DNA of 54,343 nucleotides, taken from Candidatus Pollutiaquabacter sp. GTDB taxonomy: Bacteria; Bacteroidota; Bacteroidia; AKYH767-A; 2013-40CM-41-45. Location: positions 1-54,343 of the forward strand of contig CANIAS010000014.1 in assembly GCA_947465495.1 (NCBI GenBank). Reading direction: 5' to 3'. Position 1 is the stretch's first letter. Every line of letters begins with the position of its first letter. Below the pieces are notes generated by a model that was not told the DNA's origin, did no database searches, and was given only the letters and a program-made list of their open reading frames with translations. Positions 44,963 through 53,517 of this stretch are shown here, piece by piece. The translations under genes and the position numbers were made by a program.

Positions 44963-47242
44963 TTAATCTAATGCGCTAGGGTTAAAGAGTAAAAATCCGG
45001 CTGTGAACAGGATGGATACAGGATTAGTGACACCGTTGAAATAATTCACATGCAGACTGAGAGGTCCAATGGGACTGTGGAATACAAGTCCACTAGAAGC
45101 TAAGTAGTATCGTTTTTCGAATGGTTTTCCATAAACCGTATGATTGTCATCGGTCTTTAGTAATTCTTGGTAAGGTTGAAACACAAAACCCTCTAACCGT
45201 ATGTCAAGATTTGATCGAATTGAAATGACATTCTTGCTCCCTATACCTGCGAACGTATGCGCATGAAATACCGGGAGGAATAAGGTCCTCATTTCTAAAA
45301 TTGGTTGGTAGACCGGTGAGTTGACAGTTGATACCGTGTAATTGTTTAGGAAAGGCATGTTTGAAAAATCTGCCTGCAACGAGAAGCCTATCTTGACATG
45401 TTTGCGATGAAAGAAATAATTTTCATACAGTAATTCACTCTGTATCCATGCTCGTTGATTGGTTTCGATAGCTTTGTTGATGGATGTGGATCCGGGGATT
45501 GTTGTTTCCATGACACTGCTGATGCGGCTGGTCAGGTGGAAATAGGCTCCCTCATTAGCAAACTGTTTTTTGTTAAGAGTATTCCATTCGTAACACAATT
45601 GTCCGGTCAATCCTTTTAGTGTAGTCTTGTCGGCCGTGTCAGCTTGCAGGAATTCCTGTGTTTGATAATAGTTGTCTGCTAGCCGAATGTATGCACTACT
45701 GATGGCGAATTTCGCTTTGTTTCCGGAGGGAACTCCGGCTCGTATGCCGAAACTGTAGTCTGATTTCAGAATGTACGAGGGTTTTTGCTCTGGAAAAAAT
45801 GAATTCTTACTACGGAAATAATCGTATTGATTAAGTGTGGCTTCGAATTCCAAGAAAAAAGGAATTCGGGTAGGAGCGACCATTCTAATTTTTGCCTGAC
45901 CAGAAGTGTAAAGTTTGCCGAAATAAAAATTACTGCTGAAGCTATACGATCGACGGCCCCATACCTGGTAATCGATCCCCGCATATGCTTCGCTAATCGG
46001 ACGTGAAGAAATGTTGCCGCCAAACTGCGTACTTAGATTTCGTTCCCGGGTAACTTTTAACCTAAGGGAATATGCGTTTAGGTCAGGTAAATAAACTAAG
46101 CGAGGGTCAACCTGCCGAACGTTTTTGTCGGATATCAGTCGAAAATAATTTGACTTCAACGATTCAAGCGAAACTAATCCGCTATCTGGTTTTACAATTG
46201 AATGAATGTAGTCAGCCTGCTTTTTGGTAATTCCTGTAATTTCGAGTGTGCTTACCATGATTGGCTGTATCCTGGATCGAAAATTTTGCCGATGTTGATT
46301 AAGCAAAGAACGATCCGCTTTTCGCCCTACGGAATGTTCAATACTGTCCAGCATCAACGAAGTGGTGCGATATCCCTCACGGATGATAGCATCTACTTTT
46401 GAGAAGTCAAATAATCCGATGTCCTCTGTGTTAAGGTCAATCAATATGCCCTTGTCATTGAATAACGATAGGTTGGTGGGAGACGTCATCAGCGCCTGCA
46501 ACAAGGAAACAACGTCTGTTTCATTCGCTGGCCTGTCATTACCTGATGCATTAATACCAATGATATGATCAGGATGAAATTCTCTCATCATGACGTCGGC
46601 CGGAAAATTATTATAAAGTCCGCCATCCATCAGGATTTTACCCTCAATGGTTACAGGGCGGAAATAAAACGGATACGCGGATGAGGCTCTTACAGCTCTT
46701 GCCAAGTCCCCTTCCCGAAATACGATACTTTTTTTCTCTGTGATATCCGATGCAACACATCGATAAGGCACGAATAGGGAGTCGAAGTTATAGTTTGCAT
46801 TAGCAATGATGGAGCTGGTGCCTCTTAATAATGCATAATCATAAGGAACGGAACTTACCAAGTTCGTAGGTAACGAAGTTTGTATTGTAGAGTCTAGGGA
46901 AAAACGTAAAGTAATCCACGAAGCGTTTTCATCGTTGCGTGTAAAAAAATAATTAAAGTCCGGATCCATCTTTCCGGTTGCCCACGATTGGAATTCAGAT
47001 GTACGGGCAATTGAATCCATTTCTGCAGCCGAATAGCCCATGGCATATAGACATCCTATCACGGCGCCAGCGGATGTGCCAGTAATGTAATCGATAGGAA
47101 TTCCCCGTTCTTCAAGGGCCTTAATAGCACCAATATGGGCAAGTCCACGAGCTCCACCGCCGCTCAATACCAACCCGACGGTTTGCGCTGACAGCATACC
47201 GGACAACGAGAGCGACAACAGGGCCAGCGATATACGTTTCAT
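44963..47242 (-). CDS. Patatin-like phospholipase with POTRA and outer membrane barrel (type Vd secretion architecture)
   Basis: 759 residues. The signal peptide MKRISLALLSLSLSGMLSAQ is followed by a patatin domain (about 22-300): oxyanion motif GGGARG (28-33), nucleophile elbow GTSAG (Ser57) and catalytic Asp206 in LMDGGLYNNFP. The Ser-Asp dyad is intact. A POTRA-like domain (about 315-390, ISTLEITGITKKQADYI is close to its start) and a barrel (about 395-759, ending LFTAGFLLFNPSALD) follow. This is the PlpD-like type Vd arrangement, in which the lipase is exported through its own barrel. It is followed closely by a small membrane protein. An acyl hydrolase acting on phospholipids at the surface is expected. 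Confidence 0.9.
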   Translation of the reverse strand: MKRISLALLSLSLSGMLSAQTVGLVLSGGGARGLAHIGAIKALEERGIPIDYITGTSAGAVIGCLYAMGYSAAEMDSIARTSEFQSWATGKMDPDFNYFFTRNDENASWITLRFSLDSTIQTSLPTNLVSSVPYDYALLRGTSSIIANANYNFDSLFVPYRCVASDITEKKSIVFREGDLARAVRASSAYPFYFRPVTIEGKILMDGGLYNNFPADVMMREFHPDHIIGINASGNDRPANETDVVSLLQALMTSPTNLSLFNDKGILIDLNTEDIGLFDFSKVDAIIREGYRTTSLMLDSIEHSVGRKADRSLLNQHRQNFRSRIQPIMVSTLEITGITKKQADYIHSIVKPDSGLVSLESLKSNYFRLISDKNVRQVDPRLVYLPDLNAYSLRLKVTRERNLSTQFGGNISSRPISEAYAGIDYQVWGRRSYSFSSNFYFGKLYTSGQAKIRMVAPTRIPFFLEFEATLNQYDYFRSKNSFFPEQKPSYILKSDYSFGIRAGVPSGNKAKFAISSAYIRLADNYYQTQEFLQADTADKTTLKGLTGQLCYEWNTLNKKQFANEGAYFHLTSRISSVMETTIPGSTSINKAIETNQRAWIQSELLYENYFFHRKHVKIGFSLQADFSNMPFLNNYTVSTVNSPVYQPILEMRTLFLPVFHAHTFAGIGSKNVISIRSNLDIRLEGFVFQPYQELLKTDDNHTVYGKPFEKRYYLASSGLVFHSPIGPLSLHVNYFNGVTNPVSILFTAGFLLFNPSALD

Positions 47243-47270
47243 TTGTCCGTGGTAAAAGGTACGATTATTC

Positions 47271-48077
47271 TTAGTTTGATGCAGTTACTAGCTCATTCAA
47301 TTGTACACGCAGTTGTCGAAAGTAATCTGGCGCCTTTAACAAACGTGATCCGTACCAGGAAAAATATTCACCATCTACCAAGTTGGATTTTAAAAAGCTA
47401 CTTTGATTAGAAATAGTAGTCTGATGTATTGTTGTAAAAGGAAACGGTTCAGTAGATAGCAGAACAACATCAGGAGCCAAATTTTCCAATTCCGAAAGAT
47501 CGGTTACAGGGTACCTGGTTTTATTGCCAAAGCAATTGATCAAATTTATTGACCGCAGCATGGCATGTATAAACGTTTGATGCCCAGCCGCCATCCAGGG
47601 GTCTTGCCAAATGAGGTAGGCCACAGTTAAAGGGGTAAGTAAGGAGCATTCATATTCAAGTTCCTTGAAGGCGTCTTCGATGGAGGAGGAAAGTATTTCA
47701 GACTCCAGTGTTTTGCCGGTTATGCTGCCAATGGAGCGGATCATTGAAGTAGCATCACCAAGGGTTTCGATGTCGCTCATCCAAACTGGAAATTCATTTT
47801 GTAATTGCGCAATCTGATCCTTTTGGTTTTCTTCCTTGTTGCCAATTATGAGGTCGGGTTGTAAGGATCGAATGACTTCAATGTTCAATTGCTTGGTTCC
47901 ACCAACCCTTTTTTTAGTTTGGTGCCAGATTTCTGGATGGATGCAGAATTTGGTAACACCCACCACTGATGCATCCAGTCCTAGGTGGTATAGTAGTTCC
48001 GTCTGCGAAGGAACTAACGAGACAATCCGTTGCGGTGGTCCATGTAAATTAACGATATTGCCTAATTGGTCAATCAC
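47271..48077 (-). CDS. BtuF-like helical-backbone metal-receptor protein without signal peptide
   Basis: 268 residues from a GTG at 48077. The sequence begins directly in the fold (MIDQLGNIVNL, PPQRIVSLVPSQTELLYHLG), with VGVTKFCIHPEIW, LQPDLIIGNKEENQK, LAPDVVLLSTEPFPF and FSWYGSRLL. These are typical of BtuF/FhuD-type periplasmic binding proteins (ABC_sub-bd, PF01497). There is no signal peptide or lipobox, so unlike the classical importer protein it should stay in the cytoplasm or be a stand-alone binding protein. No BtuC/BtuD genes and no cobalamin riboswitch adjoin it. The gene is 21 bases downstream of a PLP enzyme gene. Confidence 0.82.
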   Translation of the reverse strand: MIDQLGNIVNLHGPPQRIVSLVPSQTELLYHLGLDASVVGVTKFCIHPEIWHQTKKRVGGTKQLNIEVIRSLQPDLIIGNKEENQKDQIAQLQNEFPVWMSDIETLGDATSMIRSIGSITGKTLESEILSSSIEDAFKELEYECSLLTPLTVAYLIWQDPWMAAGHQTFIHAMLRSINLINCFGNKTRYPVTDLSELENLAPDVVLLSTEPFPFTTIHQTTISNQSSFLKSNLVDGEYFSWYGSRLLKAPDYFRQLRVQLNELVTASN

Positions 48078-48098
48078 TACAACTTGCAGATTGAAGGG

Positions 48099-49097
48099 TT
48101 ATTCCATGTATCCCATTTTCCGCATCCAATCGTCGTTAAATATTTTGGCTAAATAGCGTGAACCATGGTCGTGGAAGATGACGACAACCACATCCGTAGG
48201 CTTGATGCGGTCTTTTAATTGAAGCAATCCTGCTATGGCGGAACCGGCGGAGTTGCCCACCCAAATGCCTTCCTTTTGAACGATCTCGCGCGTCATAACT
48301 GCTCCATCCTTGTCGCTGACTCTCTCAAAATGATCGATCAGGTCAAAGCGGTAATTTTTTGGGACAAAATCTTCACCAATTCCCTCCGTAACGTAGGAGT
48401 GAATTTCTGATTTATCTATTTCACCGGTTTCGTGAACGGTCTTAAGGACGGAGCCGTATGTGTCAATTCCCCAGATTTGAATGGCAGGATTTTTTTCTTT
48501 TAGAAACCTGGCTGTCCCACATATGGTGCCTCCCGTTCCGGAGCCTACCACCAAATGAGTAATTCTCCCTTCTGTCTGGTCCCAGATTTCTGGCCCTGTT
48601 TGTTCGTAGTGTGCCTGAGAATTTGAAAGGTTGTCGTATTGATTTGGGTAAAAGGAGTTCGGAATTTCACGGTTTAATCGTGCAGCCACCGAATAGTAGG
48701 AGCGAGGGTCCTCCGGTTCAACATTGGTTGGGCACACAATGACTTCAGCTCCGTACGCCTTCAGTGCATCTACTTTTTCCTTTGATTGCTTGTCAGTAGT
48801 TGTAAAAATGCACTTATATCCCTTGATAATTCCAGCAATAGCAAGACCCATTCCGGTGTTGCCAGAGGTGCCTTCGATGATAGTGCCTCCCGGCTTTAAG
48901 ACGCCTGATTTCTCGGCGTCCTCAATCATCTTCAATGCCATTCGATCCTTGATGGAATTTCCTGGATTGAACGTTTCAACCTTAGCGTAAACCGTGCAGG
49001 AAAGCTCTGACGTGACCTTATTGAGCCGAACCATGGGCGTGTTTCCAATCGCCTCCAGGATGTTGTCGCAGGTCTTTTTCAATGGATTGTTAGCCAT
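48099..49097 (-). CDS. PLP-dependent cystathionine beta-synthase / cysteine synthase
   Basis: 332 residues. Fold type II PLP enzyme: the cofactor lysine is Lys50 in ETFNPGNSIKDRMA, the phosphate/substrate loop is EGTSGNTGMG, and GSGTGGTICG is the second glycine loop. The ending EGIGEDFVPKN and VVIFHDHGSRYLAKIFNDDW is closer to cystathionine beta-synthase than to CysK. There are no C-terminal CBS domains. It would join homocysteine with serine (transsulfuration) or make cysteine from O-acetylserine; the choice is not decided by sequence alone. A consensus -7 box TATCTTTG lies upstream at 49166-49173 with a leader of about 60 bases. Confidence 0.88.
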   Translation of the reverse strand: MANNPLKKTCDNILEAIGNTPMVRLNKVTSELSCTVYAKVETFNPGNSIKDRMALKMIEDAEKSGVLKPGGTIIEGTSGNTGMGLAIAGIIKGYKCIFTTTDKQSKEKVDALKAYGAEVIVCPTNVEPEDPRSYYSVAARLNREIPNSFYPNQYDNLSNSQAHYEQTGPEIWDQTEGRITHLVVGSGTGGTICGTARFLKEKNPAIQIWGIDTYGSVLKTVHETGEIDKSEIHSYVTEGIGEDFVPKNYRFDLIDHFERVSDKDGAVMTREIVQKEGIWVGNSAGSAIAGLLQLKDRIKPTDVVVVIFHDHGSRYLAKIFNDDWMRKMGYME

Positions 49098-49165
49098 ATT
49101 TTAAGTGTTGTTATTCAGTGCTTTATTGATATTTATCAAACTAATTAATCAGGTCTTTATACGAT

Positions 49166-49173
49166 CAAAGATA
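49166..49173 (-). promoter_or_regulatory. -7 box upstream of the cystathionine-beta-synthase-like gene
   Basis: TATCTTTG on the minus strand matches TAnnTTTG exactly. It lies just after the LolE-like gene stop and about 68 bases before the ATG at 49097. No clear -33 TTTG. Confidence 0.5.
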
Positions 49174-49192
49174 CAATTTTTAATGTGCCGTA

Positions 49193-50416
49193 TTAAGTGT
49201 ATTTAAGGGCTTTGACAGGTCGTACTTTACCAATTAAAAATGCCGGTAAAACCATCATGACCAGGCAAACGGACAAAGAGCCCACATTCAGCAATAATAG
49301 ATTAGAAGCAGTTAACTCAACAGGTACGTAAGAAATGTAATAGGAGGATTGATCCAGGGGAATTAGATGAAACCGGTATTGAACAATGGCCAACCCGACC
49401 CCTATGATATTGCCAATGATCAGGCCCCTCCCAATGATATAGGTTGCCACCCATAGAAAAACGTTTCGGATTTTCTGATCGGTTGCGCCCAGGGACTTCA
49501 ACGTTCCAATCATATTAATTCGTTCAAGCATCAGTACCAGCAGCGCTGAAATCATGTTGATACCGCAAACTACCAACATCAACAGGATGATAATAGCTGC
49601 ATTCACATCCTGTAGATTCAGCCAGTCGAAAATTTGAGGGAAAATCTCCTTGATAGAACGTGCATTCAGGGAGGAACCAATGGTTGTATAGACACTTTCT
49701 GTGGTCTCGTCCAGTTTTTTGAAATCATGTACAAAAATCTCTACGCCTCCGATCTCATCCGGCTTCCAGTCGTTTAGTTTGCGGAGTTGTCGTAGATCAC
49801 AAAAGAGGTATAACTTGTCGAACTCTTCAAAACCAGTTTCATAAATACCACTAATTACCCATTTACGCGCTCTTGGCGGCTGCTGGATAAAATACATGGT
49901 TATCGAATCGCCAATCGTGAGCGATAGCCTATTGGCAATCACTTTCGAAATGATGACTGATCCGCTGACAGTTGTTTCTTGGACGTTAAAAGTTTTTCCT
50001 GAAACAAGGTGCTTTTCAAAAAAAGTCCAGTCGTATTCTGGGCCAATGCCTTTGGCAACTACACCCTCCAGCGTGGTTCCTTTTTTTACGATTCCAGCTT
50101 TGGTGGCGTAACGTTGTACATGCTTGATGTTTGGTAGTTTAGTAAGTTCTTGGAGGCTGGCAGCTGATACTTGTATCGGCGCTGTCTCATAACTTAAATT
50201 TCGGTCGAATCGACTTACTTGAACGTGCGCATTGAAGCCAATTAGCTTTTCCCGTATCTCGTGTTGGAAGCCACTTACAATTGCTATCGCAATGACCATC
50301 ACGGCGAAACCAATGGATATGCCAGCAGTAGCAATGCGGATCACTGGTCGTGAAATAAGGTTCTTTCCTTCGGTGGAAAAAACAATACGACGGGCGATGA
50401 ATCGTTCGGTCTTCAC
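49193..50416 (-). CDS. LolC/LolE-like FtsX-family ABC permease
   Basis: 407 residues, starting with GTG at 50416 (MKTERFIARRIVF). The first helix is at about 28-50 (TAGISIGFAVMVIAIAIVSGF), followed by a periplasmic domain (about 51-270) and three C-terminal helices with ALLVLMLERINMIGTLKSLG, the FtsX box. The GFQHEIREKLIGFNAHVQV segment after helix 1 is typical of LolC/LolE, which extract lipoproteins from the inner membrane for transport to the outer membrane. No LolD partner is adjacent; the ATPase may be supplied elsewhere. A TATCTTTA box (50450-50457, minus strand) lies about 33 bases upstream. Confidence 0.88.
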   Translation of the reverse strand: MKTERFIARRIVFSTEGKNLISRPVIRIATAGISIGFAVMVIAIAIVSGFQHEIREKLIGFNAHVQVSRFDRNLSYETAPIQVSAASLQELTKLPNIKHVQRYATKAGIVKKGTTLEGVVAKGIGPEYDWTFFEKHLVSGKTFNVQETTVSGSVIISKVIANRLSLTIGDSITMYFIQQPPRARKWVISGIYETGFEEFDKLYLFCDLRQLRKLNDWKPDEIGGVEIFVHDFKKLDETTESVYTTIGSSLNARSIKEIFPQIFDWLNLQDVNAAIIILLMLVVCGINMISALLVLMLERINMIGTLKSLGATDQKIRNVFLWVATYIIGRGLIIGNIIGVGLAIVQYRFHLIPLDQSSYYISYVPVELTASNLLLLNVGSLSVCLVMMVLPAFLIGKVRPVKALKYT

Positions 50417-50429
50417 AGCAGAAACTTCG

Positions 50430-50437
50430 TAGCTTTA
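50430..50437 (+). promoter_or_regulatory. Possible -7 box of namZ
   Basis: TAGCTTTA matches TAnnTTTG except the last base. A start site at about 50444 would leave a 31-base leader to the ATG at 50475 and would exclude translation from the in-frame GTG at 50445. Confidence 0.4.
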
Positions 50438-50474
50438 CTTATTCGTGTTTAAAGATACATCATCTCTCCTTCGA

Positions 50475-51716
50475 ATGAACCCTTTCCGGTATCGCTTTTT
50501 ATCATTGCTCGGATTGCTTGCCTTGCAATTCACTGCTGTCTGTTCAGGAGGAGTGGGCACTGCCATTGATAGTGCCAGAAATGGATCTGGGCTAATTATT
50601 CCTCCTTCTTCAATAATTACCGGTTCTGAACGTGCAGATCAGTATGTTTCAATCCTTAAAGGAAAGCGGGTAGCGGTTGTATCCAATCCCACGTCTTTTG
50701 TCGGACAGCAACATTTGGTGGATTTTCTGCTGTCTAATGGAGTTGCTGTTCAGGTGGTATTTGCACCTGAACATGGCTTTCGAGGAGAAGCAGGAGCCGG
50801 TGAAAAAATCAAAGACGGAAAAGATCCAGCTACTGGAGTTCGAGTGGTTTCATTATATGGAAAAAAACTAAAACCATCCTCCGAGGACTTGAGCAGGATT
50901 CAATGGGTGATTTATGACATTCAAGATGTAGGAGCACGATTTTATACCTATATCACAACGCTGCAATTTGTAATGGAAGCTTGTGCGGATAATGGTATAC
51001 CAATCATGGTCCTGGATCGACCAAATCCTAACGGTCACTTTGTAGACGGACCAGTATTGGATGTCGATTGCAGATCTTTTGTAGGGTTTAATAAAATTCC
51101 AATCGTGCATGGTTGCACGGTTGGTGAGTATGCTTGCATGTTGGTTGGTGAACATTGGTTACGGACCAGTAAAAAATGTCGGCTCAAAGTTGTGTCAATG
51201 TTGAATTACACGCATTCCACGAACTACGAATTGCCCGTTCGGCCATCGCCCAATTTACCCAACGCTAATGCGATTTATCTGTATCCTTCATTATGTCTTT
51301 TTGAAGGTACTCCAGTGAGTTTGGGTCGTGGTACTTCTTTTCCGTTCGAAGTCTATGGAGCCCCTTCATTTTCTTCAAAAGAATTTTCTTTTACACCGAC
51401 AAGTATACCAGGTGTAGCTACGCGACCGCCTTATCAGGATACACTTTGCTATGGAATTGATTTAAGGGTTGAATATACTGGAGGGCGTAGGCCTTCCCGT
51501 GTTGAGTTAAAATGGATAATTGATGCTTATCGGATGTACCCAGAAAAGGATAGTTTTTTTACCCCATTTTTTGATAAACTAGCGGGTAATCATCAATTGA
51601 AAGAGCAGCTTCGAAGTGGGCTGCCCGAGGAGGAAATACGTCAAAGCTGGCAATCGGATTTGAAAGCCTACAAAGTCATACGCAGGAAGTACTTGCTTTA
51701 TCCTGATTTTGAATAA
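50475..51716 (+). CDS. namZ: NamZ-like exo-beta-N-acetylmuramidase (DUF1343)
   Basis: 413 residues from the ATG at 50475; an in-frame GTG at 50445 lies at the predicted transcript start. The N-terminal segment MNPFRYRFLSLLGLLALQFT is a signal peptide. The DUF1343 domain covers about 50-410: VAVVSNPTSFVGQQHLVDFL, VQVVFAPEHGFRGEAGAG (catalytic His region), VIYDIQDVGARFYTYITT, LDRPNPNGHFVDGP and FVGFNKIPIVHGCTVGEYA. Members characterised as NamZ (GH171) release N-acetylmuramic acid from the non-reducing end of peptidoglycan fragments, feeding cell-wall recycling. It is divergent from the LolE-like gene. No other recycling genes adjoin it. Confidence 0.88.
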   Translation: MNPFRYRFLSLLGLLALQFTAVCSGGVGTAIDSARNGSGLIIPPSSIITGSERADQYVSILKGKRVAVVSNPTSFVGQQHLVDFLLSNGVAVQVVFAPEHGFRGEAGAGEKIKDGKDPATGVRVVSLYGKKLKPSSEDLSRIQWVIYDIQDVGARFYTYITTLQFVMEACADNGIPIMVLDRPNPNGHFVDGPVLDVDCRSFVGFNKIPIVHGCTVGEYACMLVGEHWLRTSKKCRLKVVSMLNYTHSTNYELPVRPSPNLPNANAIYLYPSLCLFEGTPVSLGRGTSFPFEVYGAPSFSSKEFSFTPTSIPGVATRPPYQDTLCYGIDLRVEYTGGRRPSRVELKWIIDAYRMYPEKDSFFTPFFDKLAGNHQLKEQLRSGLPEEEIRQSWQSDLKAYKVIRRKYLLYPDFE

Positions 51717-51726
51717 TGAAGTATGT

Positions 51727-52953
51727 TTAATGGATTGCTCCGATTGCTTTAGGAGAAACCTTTTTTCCAGGATAAACTTTAAGTGCTTCTTCCAAACAAC
51801 GCATTGCTTTTTTCAAATCATCGAGGTTAAGTACATAGGCTATACGAACCTCATCGGTGCCGGAATTTATGTCTGAATAAAATCCTGTTGCAGGTGCCAG
51901 CATCACGGTTTCCTGCTCGTAGGAGAATTTTTCAAGTAACCATTGGCAAAAGCGATCCGAATTATCAATCGGAAGTCGTGCGATACAGTAGAAAGCGCCA
52001 CTCGGCTTAGGGCAAAAAACACCTTCCATTTTATTCAATGCGGACACAACAAGATCCCGGCGTGACACATATTCTGATTTTACATTGTCAAAATAACTAT
52101 CCGGTGTATCAATCGCTGCTTCAGCCGCAACTTGTCCAAATGTCGGAGGACTAAGCCGAGCTTGAGCGAATTTTAACGCGGTTGCCATTAGTTCTTTGTT
52201 ACGACTGATCAACGCTCCGATGCGAGCGCCGCAAGCGCTATATCGCTTAGAAATCGAATCCAGCATGATGACATTTTGTTCGATCCCACTAAGATTCATG
52301 ACCGAGAAATAGGATTTTCCATCGTAACAGAATTCCCGATAGACTTCATCAGAAAAAAGCCAGAGGTCGTATTTTGCAATTAGTTCTTTCAATGATTCTA
52401 ACTCCGGCTTCGTGTAGAGATAGCCGGTTGGATTGTTAGGATTGCATATCATGATCGCTTTAGTTCGCGGCGTGATCAGCTTTTCGAATTCCTGAATAGG
52501 AGGGAGCGCGAATCCGTTTTCAATACTCGATCTTATGGGGACTACTTTAACGCTTGCCTGGGTAGAAAAGCCGTTGTAATTAGCGTAAAATGGCTCTGGA
52601 ATAATGACTTCGTCCCCTTCGTTTAATGCCGACATCATTGCAATTTCAATGGCTTCCGATCCGCCTGTCGTCACCATGATTTCGGTATAGTCCAACTGAA
52701 TATCGTACTTCCGGTAATAATCGGTCAGTCTTCTGCGGTAGGATTCAATGCCAGCAGAATGGCTGTATTCGACGACTTTCGGAGAGAAATGCCGTACTGC
52801 TTGAAGCATGGTGTCAGGCGTTTCAATATCTGGTTGACCAATGTTTAGATGATAGATTTTTTTACCCTCCTGCTTCGCCTGTTCGGCAAAGGGAACAAGT
52901 TTGCGGATGGGAGAGGCGGGCATTCTAAGCCCTTTTTCAGATATCTTCGGCAT
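51727..52953 (-). CDS. Pyridoxal-phosphate aminotransferase, class I/II (AspC-like)
   Basis: 408 residues, cytoplasmic. Fold type I aminotransferase: YHLNIGQPDIETP, TTGGSEAIEIAM, CNPNNPTGYLYT (Asn-Pro-Asn-Asn-Pro motif), SDEVYREFCYDG and the PLP lysine Lys236 in DSISKRYSACGARIGAL. The C-terminal arginine region is in DEVRIAYVLNLDDLKKAM. Alpha or gamma class aspartate aminotransferase specificity is most likely, but related keto-acid aminotransferases cannot be excluded. It lies just downstream of the DUF1573 terminator, and a TAAATTTG box (53000-53007, minus) overlaps that hairpin. Confidence 0.9.
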   Translation of the reverse strand: MPKISEKGLRMPASPIRKLVPFAEQAKQEGKKIYHLNIGQPDIETPDTMLQAVRHFSPKVVEYSHSAGIESYRRRLTDYYRKYDIQLDYTEIMVTTGGSEAIEIAMMSALNEGDEVIIPEPFYANYNGFSTQASVKVVPIRSSIENGFALPPIQEFEKLITPRTKAIMICNPNNPTGYLYTKPELESLKELIAKYDLWLFSDEVYREFCYDGKSYFSVMNLSGIEQNVIMLDSISKRYSACGARIGALISRNKELMATALKFAQARLSPPTFGQVAAEAAIDTPDSYFDNVKSEYVSRRDLVVSALNKMEGVFCPKPSGAFYCIARLPIDNSDRFCQWLLEKFSYEQETVMLAPATGFYSDINSGTDEVRIAYVLNLDDLKKAMRCLEEALKVYPGKKVSPKAIGAIH

Positions 52954-52968
52954 GATCAGACAGCGATT

Positions 52969-53000
52969 AAAAAAAAGAAGCCCTTCGTTGGAAGGGCTTC
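52969..53000 (-). terminator. Intrinsic terminator after the DUF1573 pair
   Basis: A perfect 10-base stem GAAGCCCTTC / GAAGGGCTTC (52977-52986 and 52991-53000) with loop GTTG runs on the minus strand into eight Ts (complement of A52969-52976). It lies 27 bases after the DUF1573 stop codon and only 15 bases before the aminotransferase start. Confidence 0.93.
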
Positions 53001-53026
53001 AAATTTAAGCAATAATGTCGAGTTGC

Positions 53027-53473
53027 TTATTTTTTATCTGCAGGTACTGTGTTTTCAGCTGGTGGAGCTTCAACATTACCTTTAAGGTGCAGTACTTTTT
53101 GACCGCTCTTAGAATTAGAAGAGATGGTGACGGTTTTGTCTTGCATTCCCATTTTTCCAGTAGAATTGAATTCAACGTGAATCAGGCCTTTCGCTCCTTT
53201 GGCAACTGGCTCTTTAGGCCACTGTGGAACTGTACAGCCGCATGATCCTTGAGCTGAAGAGATGATCAAAGGCTCTTTACCAGAGTTTACGAAGCTAAAA
53301 TCGTAAGTAACGTGGTCGCCCTGCTTGATGGTGCCGAAGTTATATTCTTCGACATCAAATTTAATTTCAGGAGCATTTTTGTTGTCTTGCAGCACAGGAG
53401 CTGTAGATGGAGTTTGGGCATTCACACAAGCCATCGAAAGGCAAAGGGAAGCAGCTAACAGGATTCTTTTCAT
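53027..53473 (-). CDS. DUF1573 exported protein, first paralogue
   Basis: 148 residues. The signal peptide is MKRILLAASLCLSMACVNAQ (the cysteine is probably not a lipobox, as the likely cleavage is at VNAQ). One Ig-like DUF1573 domain (about 35-135) has EEYNFGTIKQGDHVTYDFSF, NSGKEPLIISSAQGSCGC and GKMGMQDKTVTISSN. The core motif is GSCGCTVP with two adjacent cysteines. The family is periplasmic or surface-exposed and functionally uncharacterised. It shares the EPLIIS, GSCGCTVP and WPKEP/YPKEP pattern with its neighbour 44 bases away, so this is a tandem duplication. Confidence 0.9.
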   Translation of the reverse strand: MKRILLAASLCLSMACVNAQTPSTAPVLQDNKNAPEIKFDVEEYNFGTIKQGDHVTYDFSFVNSGKEPLIISSAQGSCGCTVPQWPKEPVAKGAKGLIHVEFNSTGKMGMQDKTVTISSNSKSGQKVLHLKGNVEAPPAENTVPADKK

Positions 53474-53517
53474 GATGATGTTTTTTGTGGTGTTTAAAGT
53501 GATGATTGAAGTTTGAG

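Noticed and set aside
47243-47270. TACCTTTT as a promoter for the patatin-type gene
   Set aside because: One mismatch, no -33 element, and only 28 bases between genes in the same direction; cotranscription is simpler.
50445-50474. Upstream GTG start for the NamZ gene
   Set aside because: It sits at the predicted transcript start; the ATG at 50475 gives a proper signal peptide.
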